A DNA stretch of 64,000 nt from Larus michahellis (lineage: Eukaryota > Chordata > Aves > Charadriiformes > Laridae), in assembly GCF_964199755.1 (NCBI RefSeq), contig NC_133901.1, positions 5,310,016-5,374,015 of the forward strand. Direction: 5' to 3'. The position numbers were made by a program, and so were the translations under genes. Every line of letters starts with the position of its first letter. Position 1 is the first letter of the stretch. Under the pieces are notes generated by a model. That model saw only the letters and a list, made by a program, of their open reading frames with translations, did not search any database and was not told the origin of the DNA. Shown piece after piece: positions 25,201 to 36,708 of this stretch.

Positions 25201-28200
25201 ATAAAAAGAGAACAGACCGCCACCCCCCACCCCGTACAATGTTAGAAGAAAGTTTTGTTCTCTGGTTAAAAGTAACCCTACCAATAAAATAATCAACTCG
25301 GTGGCCCATCATGTTGGTGGATTTTGTCGGACAGTTGAAACGCAAGTATTTAGCAACAGCCTTCTCCTCTTTGAATGGCTCACCGACCTCCTACAATAAT
25401 AAAAAGTGCAAAATTAATACAGTTTTAAACACATGGGAAAATAATTCATTTGGGGTCAAAAATCAGATATTGCAGTCTTCATTATTTTATGGCAATATAT
25501 AAATAAGAAATAAAATGTAAAAGATGTGAAAATAGGTCAAGTAGTTTTTCCCAAGAACTTTCTGTCTACATAAAGCAAAAAAGCAGGAATTCTAAAGTTA
25601 GATGATCCGAAGGTAACAACTATGAACTTATTTAACAGCTCTGTGAAAAAGAGCAAGCTAAAGAAGGAACAGAGAGGAAAGCACCAGGCCCATGGAAAGC
25701 TGCTTAAGGCACACAAGCTTGGATGAAAACAGTTGTGAAGCTGAAAGCAAAGAAAAACAACAGAGTGAGGAACGAGCATGTACGAAATGACAGCAAAGGA
25801 GGCATATTGAGAGAATACAAAGCAGCCTGAGTTTCATGTGAAAGAGGAGAAAAACATGTTACAAAGATGAAAGACTTGTCTAGAAAATGTCAGTACCGCT
25901 GCATGACTACAAAACGACTTAAACTTCAAAGTACCACTGAGGAGATTTTTCCAACCTAGAGACTAGGGACATCAGTGTGAAGCTCAGCAGGATGGAGTAC
26001 ACAAACATCAAAACAGCTGTTTTAGAAAAAGAAAGCCCTTAGTCTGCACGCGTTCATAAATTCTGCGCACTTACCAACTTGCAGAGAGGTATCAGAATTC
26101 AAAGATACGTAAGACAAAAGGATGGAGATGGGCGTTTTCAATTTTTTAAAATTAAGACCTAAAATTTGTAAGCAGGAAAGGAAGACCCTTCTAGTGTTCC
26201 TGCTTCACAAAAACAGATCTGAAACAAACACTTGGCATATTATACCGACTTAGGCAAACTTCCTCAAAATTTCTTTCCGTAAGAGTTCTTTTAATCAGTA
26301 AGGCTTAATTCTCCAGATCCCCCCAGCTACCCACAGATCAATAACTGGGAAACACATCTTTTCAGTCTGGCAGTGCCTTCTCTGTACCTATTCTTCTCAT
26401 GCTGGCTGAAGAAATAGATTATAGAAGCCACAAAACAGATCGGTGATTTACAGGAATACATAGAATCCAAAGATTCTATTTAAAGACGTAATGTTCTTAA
26501 AGGTCAATAAACATGTACAACTTCCACTACCACTTTTAAGATGTATAATCATACTATCACAAGACGCACGTTAAGTGGCAATGCAAGGTCAGATAGATGT
26601 TGTTACACCAGTATAAAAACTTTAGATGGAGAGAGTTGTTAATTTTCAACAGTTTGCATGGCTAACTTTCAAAATCAACTGGTTAATGAATTATCCTTCT
26701 AGATGGGATTGCTGCTTTTCCTATCTGAGGACAATTTTAAAGAGAACAATGCAGACATAAGATATCCAAATTACCAAAAGCACTCCCTAGTTTGTTAGTT
26801 CTGAGATTACTAACATTTTTTTAAAGCCTAACGTCTTTATATGTATGCAGAAATATGCTCTCATACTTACCAGTTAGATGTTTTTAAAAACATGTACCTA
26901 AATTAAGCCAGATGATCCTAACAGTCCTCATGCAGATTAAATTAACTCTTTCTCCATGTTCAATCCCCCTCTTTTTTTTTTTTAACCAATTTTAAAAAGC
27001 TGTATAAAACATCAGATAACGCATGGAAAACTATTCACTAACTGGCAGCACATATATGCACATAATTTATAGACTGTGATTTGATGTCCCCTTATATGGT
27101 ACAGTTGTACCAGTAATTGTAAGTCACTGATGATACTACCAAATTTGGTACCAAACCAGATTTGGTTTTATAGCAACAAAATGAGTTATAATGCACTTAG
27201 AGAACATGACTGAAGGTGTACCATCGTTATCATATGGCACATGCGCTAAGGTATGATGGAGAGTGATGACTCTTGCAGCAATGGAGTTTGAAAATAATGC
27301 TATTTAATATTTCCTACCAACAAATTAAACTTGGAACAAGAACTCACAGGGCAAATGCTCTGCTTCACAGCACAGACTGTAAAACAGTCAGAGAAGCTAC
27401 AGATATTTGCATCAGTGTTAATTCCCCCGCTAGGATTTTTTTTCCCTAAAATATTTATGATTCTGCTAGGTCATGTGACATGCTATACAGCCAGTGGCTG
27501 GCACCAGGAGATTTTTATTTTTTTTTTTATTGCTCCTTACTATCTATTGCTTTGTCCTTTTCTGTGTGATAGTTTCATAACATCCCAAACAAAAAAAGCT
27601 TCCCTGTGAGAGAGACTGACACAGTTTACCCAAGCTTGTTCTGAGAAAGTTTTCCCTGCAATTTAATCCCCATTTTTCATTCTATTTTCATCTCTTTAAT
27701 TGCAGAGCCAGGCTTCTGTTAAAATATTAAAACAGATGATAGATAGAAAATAATATTAAATTTCACTATAAGGTAAAATCAACAAAAGCACTGAAAATTT
27801 CAGTATCTTAAGGACAACTTCTTAAAGATGCAGTTTAACCAATCTTTACGTTCGGTTGTAAAAATAGCCAAACACCAGGCATTTTAAGCCTCCTTATATA
27901 CTTAGAAAAGGATTATACAAATGAATCAAAAGGTAGTTCTCAATAAATTATAAAGCTTTGAAACAAATGACACAGCATTAAAAAGCATATGGAAACTTTC
28001 TGATATTTAAAGTTTGCTTTTATAGGATAGGTAGTAGAAAAGATTCAAGAAACATTTCAGGCAATATACTACTGGAATGTTGTAAAATGTCGTCTTAATT
28101 AAAATTCTATGATTAAACTGTTTTCAATTAATAAAAAATAGTATAGTGTCAAGCTTCCAAATACTTCTATTCTAGATTTTGTTTTAGACCCTTGCATCTA

Positions 28201-31200
28201 CTTTAATTTTATATAGCAAAAAATGAATGTTGTCACTTGACAGCACGTAAAATTTAGGGATTTATGACCCCTGATAATTTACAAACTCTGGAAGAATTAC
28301 ATTAAAAATAAAATCCAGCCCAATCTCTTATTTATCTAGACAGAATTCTACCTACAGGAAGACAGGAAAAGCAGTGCTCAGCCTGCCTACTTATTAGTAA
28401 ATGCACTGAAAGATTAAGATTTTTAAGAATAAGCCTCGAGCAGTCCTATCAAAATTCTGTCCTATATGAACCTATAAAATGACGCTGAGATTGTCAAACC
28501 CAGCAACCTTCCAGTCCCACTGAACTGAAAGAAAAACCCTCATCAAATTCACTTTTTACCATTATGTCCCAAATCAAAGTACAGCGGAGCGCATTCTGAA
28601 CTTCCTTCAATACACTGATGTAGCTCCCATTAATTAAACCTAACTGGGATTGCAGCAGAAAAAGAGGCCTGTATATATTAAAAAAATCCCAACATCAGAA
28701 CTGAGCTATTAAAACTAGTGTGTCCAGGAGCTTCCTTCTCATCTCTGCCTAAGTATGACTTATTCAGGTTCTCTTACTCCTGGAACCCTTCAATGGATGT
28801 CAAAAAGCCAGAGCATATTTGTGGTTTGAAATTTCACTCTTTTTCCTTTTTCCTCTTTGCATCACAATTGCAAGAAGACAGGCACGACTCAAGACAGGAT
28901 GATTTCCCTCCACAACACTGTAATGTAAACAAGGTTTCTGGAAAATCAGAACAGAGTAAAGGATGACTATCGCTAACAAGACAAGCTATTTCATGTGCAG
29001 ACAAATGCATTACAAGGATTTATGCTCCTGTTTTAAAGGGGTCATAAAAATTCTTTCATTTCAATAAAACGAATACCTAGTTTATTTCTTTGCTCTTACA
29101 TCTGAGAACTTAGGTTTTTCAGAACGCCGTCCCCCACAGAAGACTTCTGAAGCCTAATAGTTTGTACAGTTTTCAGATAAGGAAAGGAAGTCATTTAAGC
29201 ACATTTGTCATGCACAGCCTGTTCTTCAAGCTGAGAGGCTATGTCAAAAATGACACTGTGTCAACCCATGTTCCATTCCTCACACCTCTCCTCACATTGT
29301 AAGGACACCACCACTGCATTAGCGTTATCTTCTCTAAAGATGGTCTGAGCACATCAAAGCTTGGGTTGAATCACAAGATTATCTTTTTCCCTTCTCTGTT
29401 GACTCTCAGGACCTTAGACTAGAAGATGTTCTGTGGCAGGGGAGCGGGTACTCCTCATCCATCCTGCTGAAACATTTGTACTTTGCCTAAAATAAATCAA
29501 GGTGCAGTAGGACAGAGAAAAAAGCACACAAATTAGCATGATTCGATAGGTCACTGGGTGGGAATGGGTAGAAGGAGAAACAAACACATTCGCGTTTTAG
29601 GATTTGCTCTTAGGACTCCATCTATATTTTCTTCAGTGACTAATAAGCACCAAATTGTCCCACTCTTGCACTGATGACCAGGACATGGATTGCCTGAGGT
29701 CTCTTAAAAGAAACTGTGGCAGAGCCATGCAGAGAAACCAGTTCTTCTGGATTACCGTGGCTGCGTGCTAGCCACAAGACATTAACTTTTCTTTACAGAA
29801 AGACATTAACACATATTTTTTGTCCTATACACATCCTATAAAGTATTTGTTTTCTTCCTTCTTTCTTTTCAGCTATCACTACTGTTTTTGAGCAAAAGCT
29901 GCATACATACCGAGTTCTAAAACACATGCCAAAGGAGCAATGTACAGTACTTTGAAGCTGAAACGTGCCAGCTTCACTCTTCTAACTTTAGGCCAGTTGT
30001 TTCGACTTTTTTCCTTCTCACCTCCAAAAATGTAACGCAGATTTTCAAAACAGAGCAATTCTTCTATTACTGACACGTGGGGCTGCTACTTTTAATTCCT
30101 ATTTTTCTGCTTTTTTTCCCCCCTTAATCTCTGTTTCTTCCTCCTCTATCACCTGATACCACTCACTTTCGAAGAAGTCGTTTAGCCATTCTTTGTTATC
30201 ATCCCACTCAGCTTTACTAGAATTTATGAGAAAATAAAGACAAACAGGCAAGCTGGATTAAAGTCTGTGTTACTGGAAAACCTTTGCATTGCTGTTTCCG
30301 AAGATCCTTTCCATACTCATTCACAAAAAACTGTACCACAGGAAGCAGCAATGCAGCTGTTGCACATTTTCCATCCACCAAAGCCCAAATCAAGACACAA
30401 CAGAACGGCAGGGTACAACAGCTAATACTGATTAGTAGATGTCCTTCATCAGGAGAATCTCAACACCTGAGAACAGGGACTCAAGAGAAAAAAAAGCTAC
30501 AAGGAAAGTACGTGTCATTAATGGCATGTATACGGCATTGATGCCACCTCAGCCATCAATTTGCAGTGAGACATTTGCCTAAGAACTGTTTTCTCTGTTC
30601 ATAAGAGCAGTATTTATATGCATTAACATTTCTAGAATAGAGGACACAGTACTAAGGTGCTATGCAAGTGCTATTAATCGCAACACAAAGATAAACAAAA
30701 CTTCACATGGGCAGAATAAAACTGTGCACAATGGAATCTGGCCAATGTAATTAAAACTTAATGCCTACTTAACAGTCAAATTGCAGACCTGCCAACAAAG
30801 TGCCACGTGTTACCCAGCTGAAAGCTTGTCAAAGTAACTAACTCTGAAGATTTTGTGCTTAAGTGAATATTTCAGGATACGTATGGAACTGTATTTTTTT
30901 CCAAGAAATGAAATAGCTTTGATCAGATTGCTGGAGTAACAGGCATTCAGACATCTCCCATCTTTTGAGATGTATCTGTCTAAAGAAAAAATATTAAATT
31001 ATGCATTAGACAACATATGTTGTTTTTTCTTTTAATAAGTTCTTTAGATACAGCAAGCATTCTTGATTCCAGAAACTTGAATCATGTGGGGCCCCACTGG
31101 CTCCAATCTGCATCCTACAGACTGGTCTCTTTTCACTACTGCAGGTCTGAAGTAATCTCCACATCAATTACACTCAAATTACAGGAATGACACTTTGAAA

Positions 31201-33654
31201 ACTTTACCTCTAAAATGTCTTTATTCAAACTTTTGAAATTAAGATTTCTGCAACCTCCATAACTTTCAGCTTGTTGCCAGAGGAAGAGTCTAAACTACGC
31301 AATACAGGTTGGGCAACGTGTCTTTTTAGGAAAATGAAGTCTATAAAACACATCCTTCCTGTTATCACTTCCGATGGACAACATAGAAAGTCAGTCTGAC
31401 AGAACGTTGAAGCATTTTATCAAGACTTTTTTTCGTGTGTAGCTAGCTGCCCTACCATGATTCCAATCTTGATGGCAGATATGAAATCATATAAACATTA
31501 TTCAGAACCTATTATTCTGTACACACAGTATTTGTAACTGAACTCTACTACACAGCCTCTTCTATAGCTAAATACACCGTCTCCTCCTAAGAACCTTACT
31601 CTTGTCAAGAAATACAGTTCTACTTAATGACAACGGAGTATTCTAATGTCAGACTTGCATATAGTATGAGAAACAGACCCTTTATTAAGGGACACCACCC
31701 TAAAATAAGTACACACTTCTAAAGCACTTGAAACACCTACAAATAAACACCCTTCACCTCAATTTAAAAGAACAAACTTGCAGCATTATCCTGAAACACA
31801 ATAATCAGACTGTAACTATGCCAATAAAGTTCAAAAAGCTTAAAAAAAACCAACCCAAAACCAAATACCAAGAAAAATACATACTGTTTTACTCACTGAC
31901 CAATTAAGAACAGCCTCTGGGCATTCAACAGTATTCTTTGTTCCCCCTCTTGTCTTCCTATTGTTGTTGACATACACTGGGAAACTACTAAGATGCAATT
32001 TATCTGCATAATTATATCACAAGTTTAGGCCACAATCTTAAACCTTAAGTGTTAACGCCCAGACATCGATTTAATTACTAACAATACGGGAAATACTTTT
32101 ACTGACAACAGGCTGGAAATTAAGCGTGTGCTTAAGTGCCTGCAAGACCACAGCCTTGGGTATTATACACAACATTAAATTACATTTAATTTGGATTTCA
32201 CAGATGCTTCACTGAGCTATTGTCATCCTTGGTAAGGGACTGTCTATAACGATTATGAAATAAGAATAATTCTGTAATGTTTTACGATAATTCACTGAAT
32301 GTCTGTGATTGATAAGGCTTGCCTAACAAGATTCTGATTAATTAACTCTTTCCATTCCCCCCCCCAGTAACCTGAATTAAAGGGGAAAAAAGGAACCATG
32401 AAAAATACAGACACATCATCTTCTATGGGGAAAGGAAAGTGGGCTGGGAAGGGAAAGGTACAGAAAGGAGAGCAGAAAGATGACATATGCAGCGTACATT
32501 GTTGAATGGCTCTATGATTTCTCTCGTGAATATTATCTCCGCTTACAGCAGAACAACAAATCCCAAACAAACACTATTTAGGCTTAGGGTTAATAATACA
32601 TCACAGTAACAGGCATTATAGGAACTGGTGCTATAACTATGCCCAACATGCATTAAAAAGTCTGTAAAACTCACTGTTAAAGTCATACATTGAGCAGTCC
32701 AGACCTCCCCAAGTAAGTGAAAAATACCTAAACGGACTTCACTTTACCTTTAAATGACACCATAGAATTATCACTACATTTTAACACGATCTCAAAGCTG
32801 ATTAGGTCTATTTTTAGACGCGGTTGTTTGCTTATATTTCCTAAAAACATATTTCCTTTCCTTACCGCATCATTTCCTGGCTGGGGCACGTTTGTTTTTA
32901 AGATGCTTATACCATCTGTCCCATGTCTTTTGCTTACGAATGGCTGGAAGAGACACGCTGGGTGTCAGCTCCTGGCTAAAGTGGCTGCTCGCCTGGGTAT
33001 TCTGAGTGTCGTTATACCACACTAAGCTATTGTTCGACACTAGTAACGGGTGAGAGCCTAATACGGTGATTAAAAATAGGTTAACAGCTGGAAATCTCCA
33101 AGACGACGTGCTTTTGAGGGCGCAGACGCCGGGCCCTCGGTTACCGGGAGGCCGGACGGCCCGCCGGCCGCCCCTCAGCCCCCGCCGGTGCCTGGGGGCC
33201 CGGGGACGGCGGAGCCAGCGGCACCCCGGAACGCCCCTACCTCCGCCGCGCAGCGGGCTCCGGTTTTTCTCTCGGTATTTACGAATTTGCTAGAAAATTC
33301 TGAGGAAAACCTGCGCCAAGCCGGGCTTTTACTGAGCACCGGTGCGGCGCTCCCGGCGCCTGCAGGGCTCCCGCTGCCCCGGAGGCGGCCGAAACCAGGG
33401 CGCTTCCCTCAGCGCCGGCCACACAGCACCGCCCGCCGCCTCCTCGCAACGGCACGGCGTCGGGGAGGGGAGGGAGGCCGCAGAACCGGGGAGCGGGGAA
33501 GCCCCTCTGAGGGGCGACCAGGCCGCCTGGAGAAGCCGGGCCGCCCTGAGGACGGGGAGAGGGACCCGCCGCCCAGGGAGGGGGCGCGGGCCGGGCAGGG
33601 AGGGGGAGGCTCAGCTACCTGGATCCGCTTCCTGTGCCTCCGCCGCTCCGCCAT
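15775..33654 (-). CDS. SEC62: Translocation protein SEC62 (whole coding span, eight exons)
   Basis: SEC62 is an ER membrane protein. With SEC63 it serves the SEC61 translocon in post-translational import of small presecretory proteins, and it acts as an ER-phagy receptor. Eight exons joined by GT-AG introns give 1203 nt, or 400 residues plus stop; human has 399. Exons on the minus strand: 33654-33619, 25390-25282, 24887-24782, 22242-22032, 20393-20301, 17917-17857, 16958-16839, 16241-15775. The cytosolic N-terminus starts MAERRRHRKRIQ. The lysine-rich charged stretch is at about 84-170. Two membrane segments fall at about 199-216 and 234-257. The acidic C-terminal tail keeps the LC3-binding NDFEMI at 364-369 and ends SHEKS. 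It is nearly identical to human outside the charged tails. No damage is seen. Confidence 0.97.
16839..16958 (-). CDS. SEC62: SEC62 coding exon 7
   Basis: It encodes residues 206-245, including LFPLWPAEMRVGVYYLSVG, the short luminal loop between the two membrane helices. The acceptor is CTATTTAG and the donor is GTAAGTG. The exon is 120 nt and keeps phase 1 at both ends. Confidence 0.97.
17203..17217. repeat. Short (CA)n microsatellite
   Basis: An uninterrupted run of about seven CA units lies in a SEC62 intron. Confidence 0.8.
17857..17917 (-). CDS. SEC62: SEC62 coding exon 6
   Basis: A 61-nt exon encoding VYVWIYDPVHFKTFAMGLVL, the approach to and start of membrane helix 1 (residues 186-205). 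Flanked by TTGTAG and GTAAGTAAG. Confidence 0.96.
19905..20045 (-). mobile_element. Old CR1 LINE remnant
   Basis: The sequence GGGCTGGAAGGGATCTC followed by CTCTAGTCCACC and CAGCGGGGCCAGC matches the CR1 3' region in reverse complement, but it has diverged and lost the terminal octamers. It lies in SEC62 intron 5. Confidence 0.7.
20301..20393 (-). CDS. SEC62: SEC62 coding exon 5
   Basis: A 93-nt exon encoding residues 155-185, DETPGTPKKKETKRKFKLEP through FLDGNE. The acceptor is GTCCTCAG and the donor GTAAGAT. It differs from human mainly by conservative changes in the charged linker. Confidence 0.96.
20409..20445. repeat. AT-rich simple sequence
   Basis: A short ATATATAT run followed by T and A homopolymers, just beyond the acceptor of SEC62 exon 5. 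No function inferred. Confidence 0.6.
22032..22242 (-). CDS. SEC62: SEC62 coding exon 4
   Basis: A 211-nt exon beginning RLLKKQFFHRALKV and running into the long lysine/glutamate repeat-like linker (KKEKEKGK, KKSKKESGKDEK and similar) that ends at the donor GTAAGTGC. This charged cytosolic linker is typical of vertebrate SEC62. The opposite strand shows a phenylalanine/serine-rich shadow frame. Confidence 0.97.
24782..24887 (-). CDS. SEC62: SEC62 coding exon 3
   Basis: A 106-nt exon encoding SKAVDCLLDSKWAKAKKG and FTNRESVVDYCNR, part of the conserved N-terminal cytosolic domain. The acceptor is TCTCTAG and the donor GTATGACC. Confidence 0.97.
25282..25390 (-). CDS. SEC62: SEC62 coding exon 2
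   Basis: A 109-nt exon encoding EVGEPFKEEKAVAKYL and RFNCPTKSTNMMGHRVDYFI. Matches human SEC62 almost residue for residue. The donor GTAGGGTT is weaker than the others. Confidence 0.97.
30099..30216 (-). other. Open acidic segment in SEC62 intron 1, possible exon
   Basis: On the minus strand an acceptor-like TAAATTCTAG precedes 30216. One frame then reads KAEWDDNKEWLNDFFESEWY and continues through an acidic run to a stop at 30099. A CAG/GTGATA donor lies inside. I do not recognise the peptide. If spliced after SEC62 exon 1 in its normal phase it would begin with TAA, so as a SEC62 cassette it would be a poison exon. Chance is quite possible. Confidence 0.15.
33619..33654 (-). CDS. SEC62: SEC62 coding exon 1
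   Basis: A 36-nt coding part encoding MAERRRHRKRIQ, followed by the donor GTAGCTGAG. The ATG has a good Kozak context (A at -3, G at +4) and sits in the CpG island. The 8.2-kb first intron separates it from exon 2. Confidence 0.96.
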
Positions 33655-33657
33655 GTT
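33647..33657 (-). promoter_or_regulatory. YY1-like site overlapping the SEC62 start codon
   Basis: On the minus strand the sequence CAACATGGCGG matches the YY1 core (AANATGGCGGC) and includes the start ATG. Such downstream YY1 boxes are common at TATA-less promoters of housekeeping genes. This is a motif match only. Confidence 0.4.
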
Positions 33658-33784
33658 GTCCCCGTCTGCTCCGCCGGTGACGTGGGCCGGGGCGTGGGGA
33701 GGGGGGGCGGCGGCGGCGGCCTCGCGAGAGGCGGCGGGAACCGGCGAAGGGGCGGGAAGGCCGCGCCCCCTCAGCTCCTCACCA

Positions 33785-34045
33785 CACCTGGAGACAGAGG
33801 GGCCGCCCGCCTCAGCCTCTCACTGCGCCCGGCCGCGGCGAGGGGGGGGTCAGCCCGCTTCGGCGCCTCAGCCTGCCTTGGCGCCTCAGCCCCACAGCGG
33901 GCCCGGCGGCAGGGGGGCTGCCCGTCTCAGCTCCTCAGCCCGCCTCGGCGCCTCAGCCCCTCACCGCGCCCGGCGGCGGCGGGGCCTCAGCCCGCCTCGG
34001 CGGCCGGCCCTTGCCTCGCCTCAGCCCTCTCGCCGGGCTGTTCCT
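33785..34045. repeat. Degenerate GC-rich tandem repeat in the SEC62 upstream region
   Basis: Units built around CGCCTCAGCC and CCGCCTCGGC recur about ten times with variable spacing. They produce a minisatellite-like block directly upstream of the SEC62 start. It inflates the open frames on the plus strand. Confidence 0.65.
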
Positions 34046-34330
34046 CTGAGGGAACGCCGGGTCTGGTGGGCAACCCCAACCCCGGTTCAGAGGCATGGCT
34101 GCCCGCCCGCCAGCCGGGTTGGGCCCCCGTCGGGCTCCGCTACAGCAGTCTGGTTAATGAGAAACTCCCCGACGGGGAGATGGCAGCCTCTCCTGCTCCT
34201 ATGCCCGGGCTTCACCCTGCCGTGCTCGGGCCCCAGAGTCTAAAGTCCGACTCCCAGATCGGTACTGAGGCATCTCGCTGGCCGGTTCCTTCGCAGGCAG
34301 CCGGGACTGCACATCATGGCCTACCCAGGG

Positions 34331-36448
34331 ATGGGGGCAGCGATCCAGCCTGGTCCTGGCCTCGCTTACCCACAGGCTGGACAAAGCCAGGGCGTCTATC
34401 GGTCCATTGGTGTCGGAAGAGCTAGCCTACCCCGCTGGAATAAAGGTGCTCCAGCTCTGTGGCAGTAAAAATTTATATTTTTAGTTCTGATACACCTAAA
34501 TAGGATGCTAGGCATTAAGAGACGCCTGATGTAACAGGCCTTTGTTTGTTGTTACCTGATTAAACACGGGCTGATTGCTCAGGCCTTATCATATGCCTAC
34601 AGAATTCGATTCAGAAAGCAACCCATATGGAGTGAAATGGCCTTTTGTCAGTGGTTGTCCCGCATGCTTTCACTGTGAGGTCACTCGAGTTAGCAAAGCG
34701 TATAATGGTTTATCCTGGCTCCATGTTTGCAAACCACACCCTGGCACTTTGGGATGGAAAAGTATGTGCAGCGCTGTATCATCTTGTCCAATCCTTTCAA
34801 ATCTTGTTGCCCCTTCCTACGATTTTGGAACCTCTCAGATTGAAAACTAGGTAATTAAAAACCTAAAATTTTTTCCAGCAGCATATTTGCCCCTGAGTCA
34901 CCATGCCAGTTTTTGTGTTTTTTCTGGTACGATGTCTTTTTCTTTTGAATGTTTTCCTCTTGCTGTTGCTGGGCAGAAAATCTATACGAGTTGCAAATTA
35001 AGCTGACTGACTGCAGAGCAAAATGAACTATAAAAGTATAATTAAAAAATAAAATTGTAGGTATAGAGAATTAAAGTTTTTATGATTACAATAAAACAAA
35101 GCCTTGGTAAAAGTACGTGAACTGCATTTATTCGAAAATACATTTTTTGGGTTGGCAATCATTCTAACAGTTATTTCATGTGCTTAACTTACAGTAACAT
35201 AAAAGCACATTTGAAATGGAGGCTTTCTTGCGGAAGAAGTTTTAGTCATCTGTAACTTATGGCTGGCTAATAATACACAATGCCTGCAGTAAAGGTTTTA
35301 GCACAGCATAGCTCAGACCCTCTCAGCTGTCCCTGCACAAGCTGAACTTCAGCCAGGAAACTCCTCCCTGCTCCATGGGAGAGGCTGTTTGGAACCATGC
35401 TCCTCTTTGCTCTCTGCCCTCCTTGTGAAGAGCAGAATTGCCTCGTGATGGGTCTTGTTCCAGATCATCATCCCTCATACCTCTACTTTCAGGTTTTTTT
35501 GAGACCTTATCCCATATGCCTCCTGTTTCTCAGAATAAACCCATCTTTAATGCTTAGCTCTTCATTTTGTGTTGGGTTTTTTTTTGCATGGTATATTATC
35601 TGCAGTACATCAAGCTGTTTGCTGCCAGAAAAGCACCTTGCATTTCTGGTTAATCTCTGTTTTCTTTTTTTTTCCCCCAGGATTTTTCACTAATTTGCAG
35701 GAGCTCTTCCCAGGACAGCTGGGCGTGCAGCAGCAGATTGGCGTGCAGCACAGGGAGCAAACCGATCACTTCAAGCAGATCTGTGGAAAGGACCGAGGGA
35801 TGGAAAGTGGTCCAGGGAATGTGTTCTCCAGTCTGAGGCACTGGATGGTAAACTTCCTACCGCTACAGAGCACAGAGCCTATCAAGACTGAACGTTAATG
35901 GGACAGGCTTATTTGCAGTCATCAGTATGGCAGGAGAACAGGAGAGAAGCAAGTGGCTGAATCTCAAAAAAGCCAGTGAGTGGAAGTGAAGGTTCAGACT
36001 GATTGCGTTTAAGGTTAGTGTCCATGTCAGCTGTAGGGCAGGTTGTAAAAAGAAGCATTTCAGAACCATGCAGTAAAGTTACAGCCCCTTAAGGGCCAAC
36101 TGCCATGTTGATTAGAGTAGGGTTTCAGAATCGTGGCCACTTAAATTACTGTTGTGAAGGATATTGCATGCAAGTGGAGTGGTTTCCTTTTTCAACTGAA
36201 GCCAAACCGACAGCATTTCATTAGCTTCTTTTTCCTCCTTCTCCTCCTCTTTACCCCAGTTATGTGATCTAATATGGCAGTATGGATGCTGGAAACTTAG
36301 TTCAAAAAACAGCTGGATACATTCATGAAACAAAAATGCATCATGAGCTACTAAATATAAAAACCACCTCTGGTTGTCTGCCTGATAGGTCCCTGGAGAT
36401 AAAGGGAGTACTCTGAGATGTTTGCTTTGTTCTTATGCTCTGCTTTAG
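34331..36448. other. Intergenic DNA upstream of SEC62
   Basis: No recognised gene. A plus-strand AATAAA occurs at about 34439, just past the island. An open segment after a strong T-rich acceptor near 35682 runs in one frame past 35840, but I do not recognise its peptide. Confidence 0.4.
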
Positions 36449-36708
36449 GTATCCCCTCGGCCTCTGAGGCATGACACCAAGTGTCTACATGACACCAGAA
36501 AGGTGTTCTACTCTTTCTGGTACATATTTTCTTATACCCTTATATTCACTTATTCTTGGGAATTTATCAGCACTTTTGCTATTGGTAATCTCATTGTTTT
36601 GGGCTCAGTGTCTGTCATCTGGATCCATAAGACGATGTGGTCTTACCACTATGCCATAGTTAATATGCGCCAGAAGTGCAAGGCTACTCATTGGCAATTG
36701 GATTACTG
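36449..36708 (+). other. Candidate exon coding a two-helix membrane segment
   Basis: On the plus strand a strong acceptor (long pyrimidine tract, TGCTTTAG) and a strong donor (GTAAGTGT) enclose 260 nt fully open in one frame. The peptide holds two hydrophobic stretches, FYSFWYIFSYTLIFTYSWEF and FAIGNLIVLGSVSVIWIHK, then a polar region ending QLDYW. From IWIHKT to that YW is 31 residues. The same span in polycystin-2, from the end of S3 (INIYRT) to HLAYW, also has 31 residues, as I recall the sequence. That resemblance is suggestive but weak. No neighbouring exons are secure. It could be part of an unnamed gene, a decayed gene fragment or chance. Confidence 0.3.

Larger units (their letters stand above)
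16959..33618 (-). other. SEC62 introns 1-6, nothing else firmly supported
   Basis: The intervals between exons are AT-rich and mostly unique. They hold one CR1 remnant (19.9 kb), short homopolymers and a short CA run near 17.2 kb. Intron 1 (25391-33618) is the largest. One acidic open segment at 30099-30216 is listed separately. I find no nested gene I would defend. Confidence 0.6.
33110..34330. promoter_or_regulatory. SEC62: CpG island, SEC62 promoter
   Basis: A roughly 1.2-kb GC- and CpG-dense block overlaps SEC62 exon 1 and extends upstream on the minus strand. It contains many GGGGCGG-type boxes and no TATA box near the start. This is the expected housekeeping promoter. Open frames of 80 to 351 codons in the island are composition artefacts. 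Confidence 0.85.

Noticed and set aside
33188-34425. Open frames of 351 and 263 codons on the plus strand
   Set aside because: They lie in the SEC62 CpG island and its GC-rich repeat; their Pro/Ala/Arg/Gly composition is a product of base content and no domain is visible.
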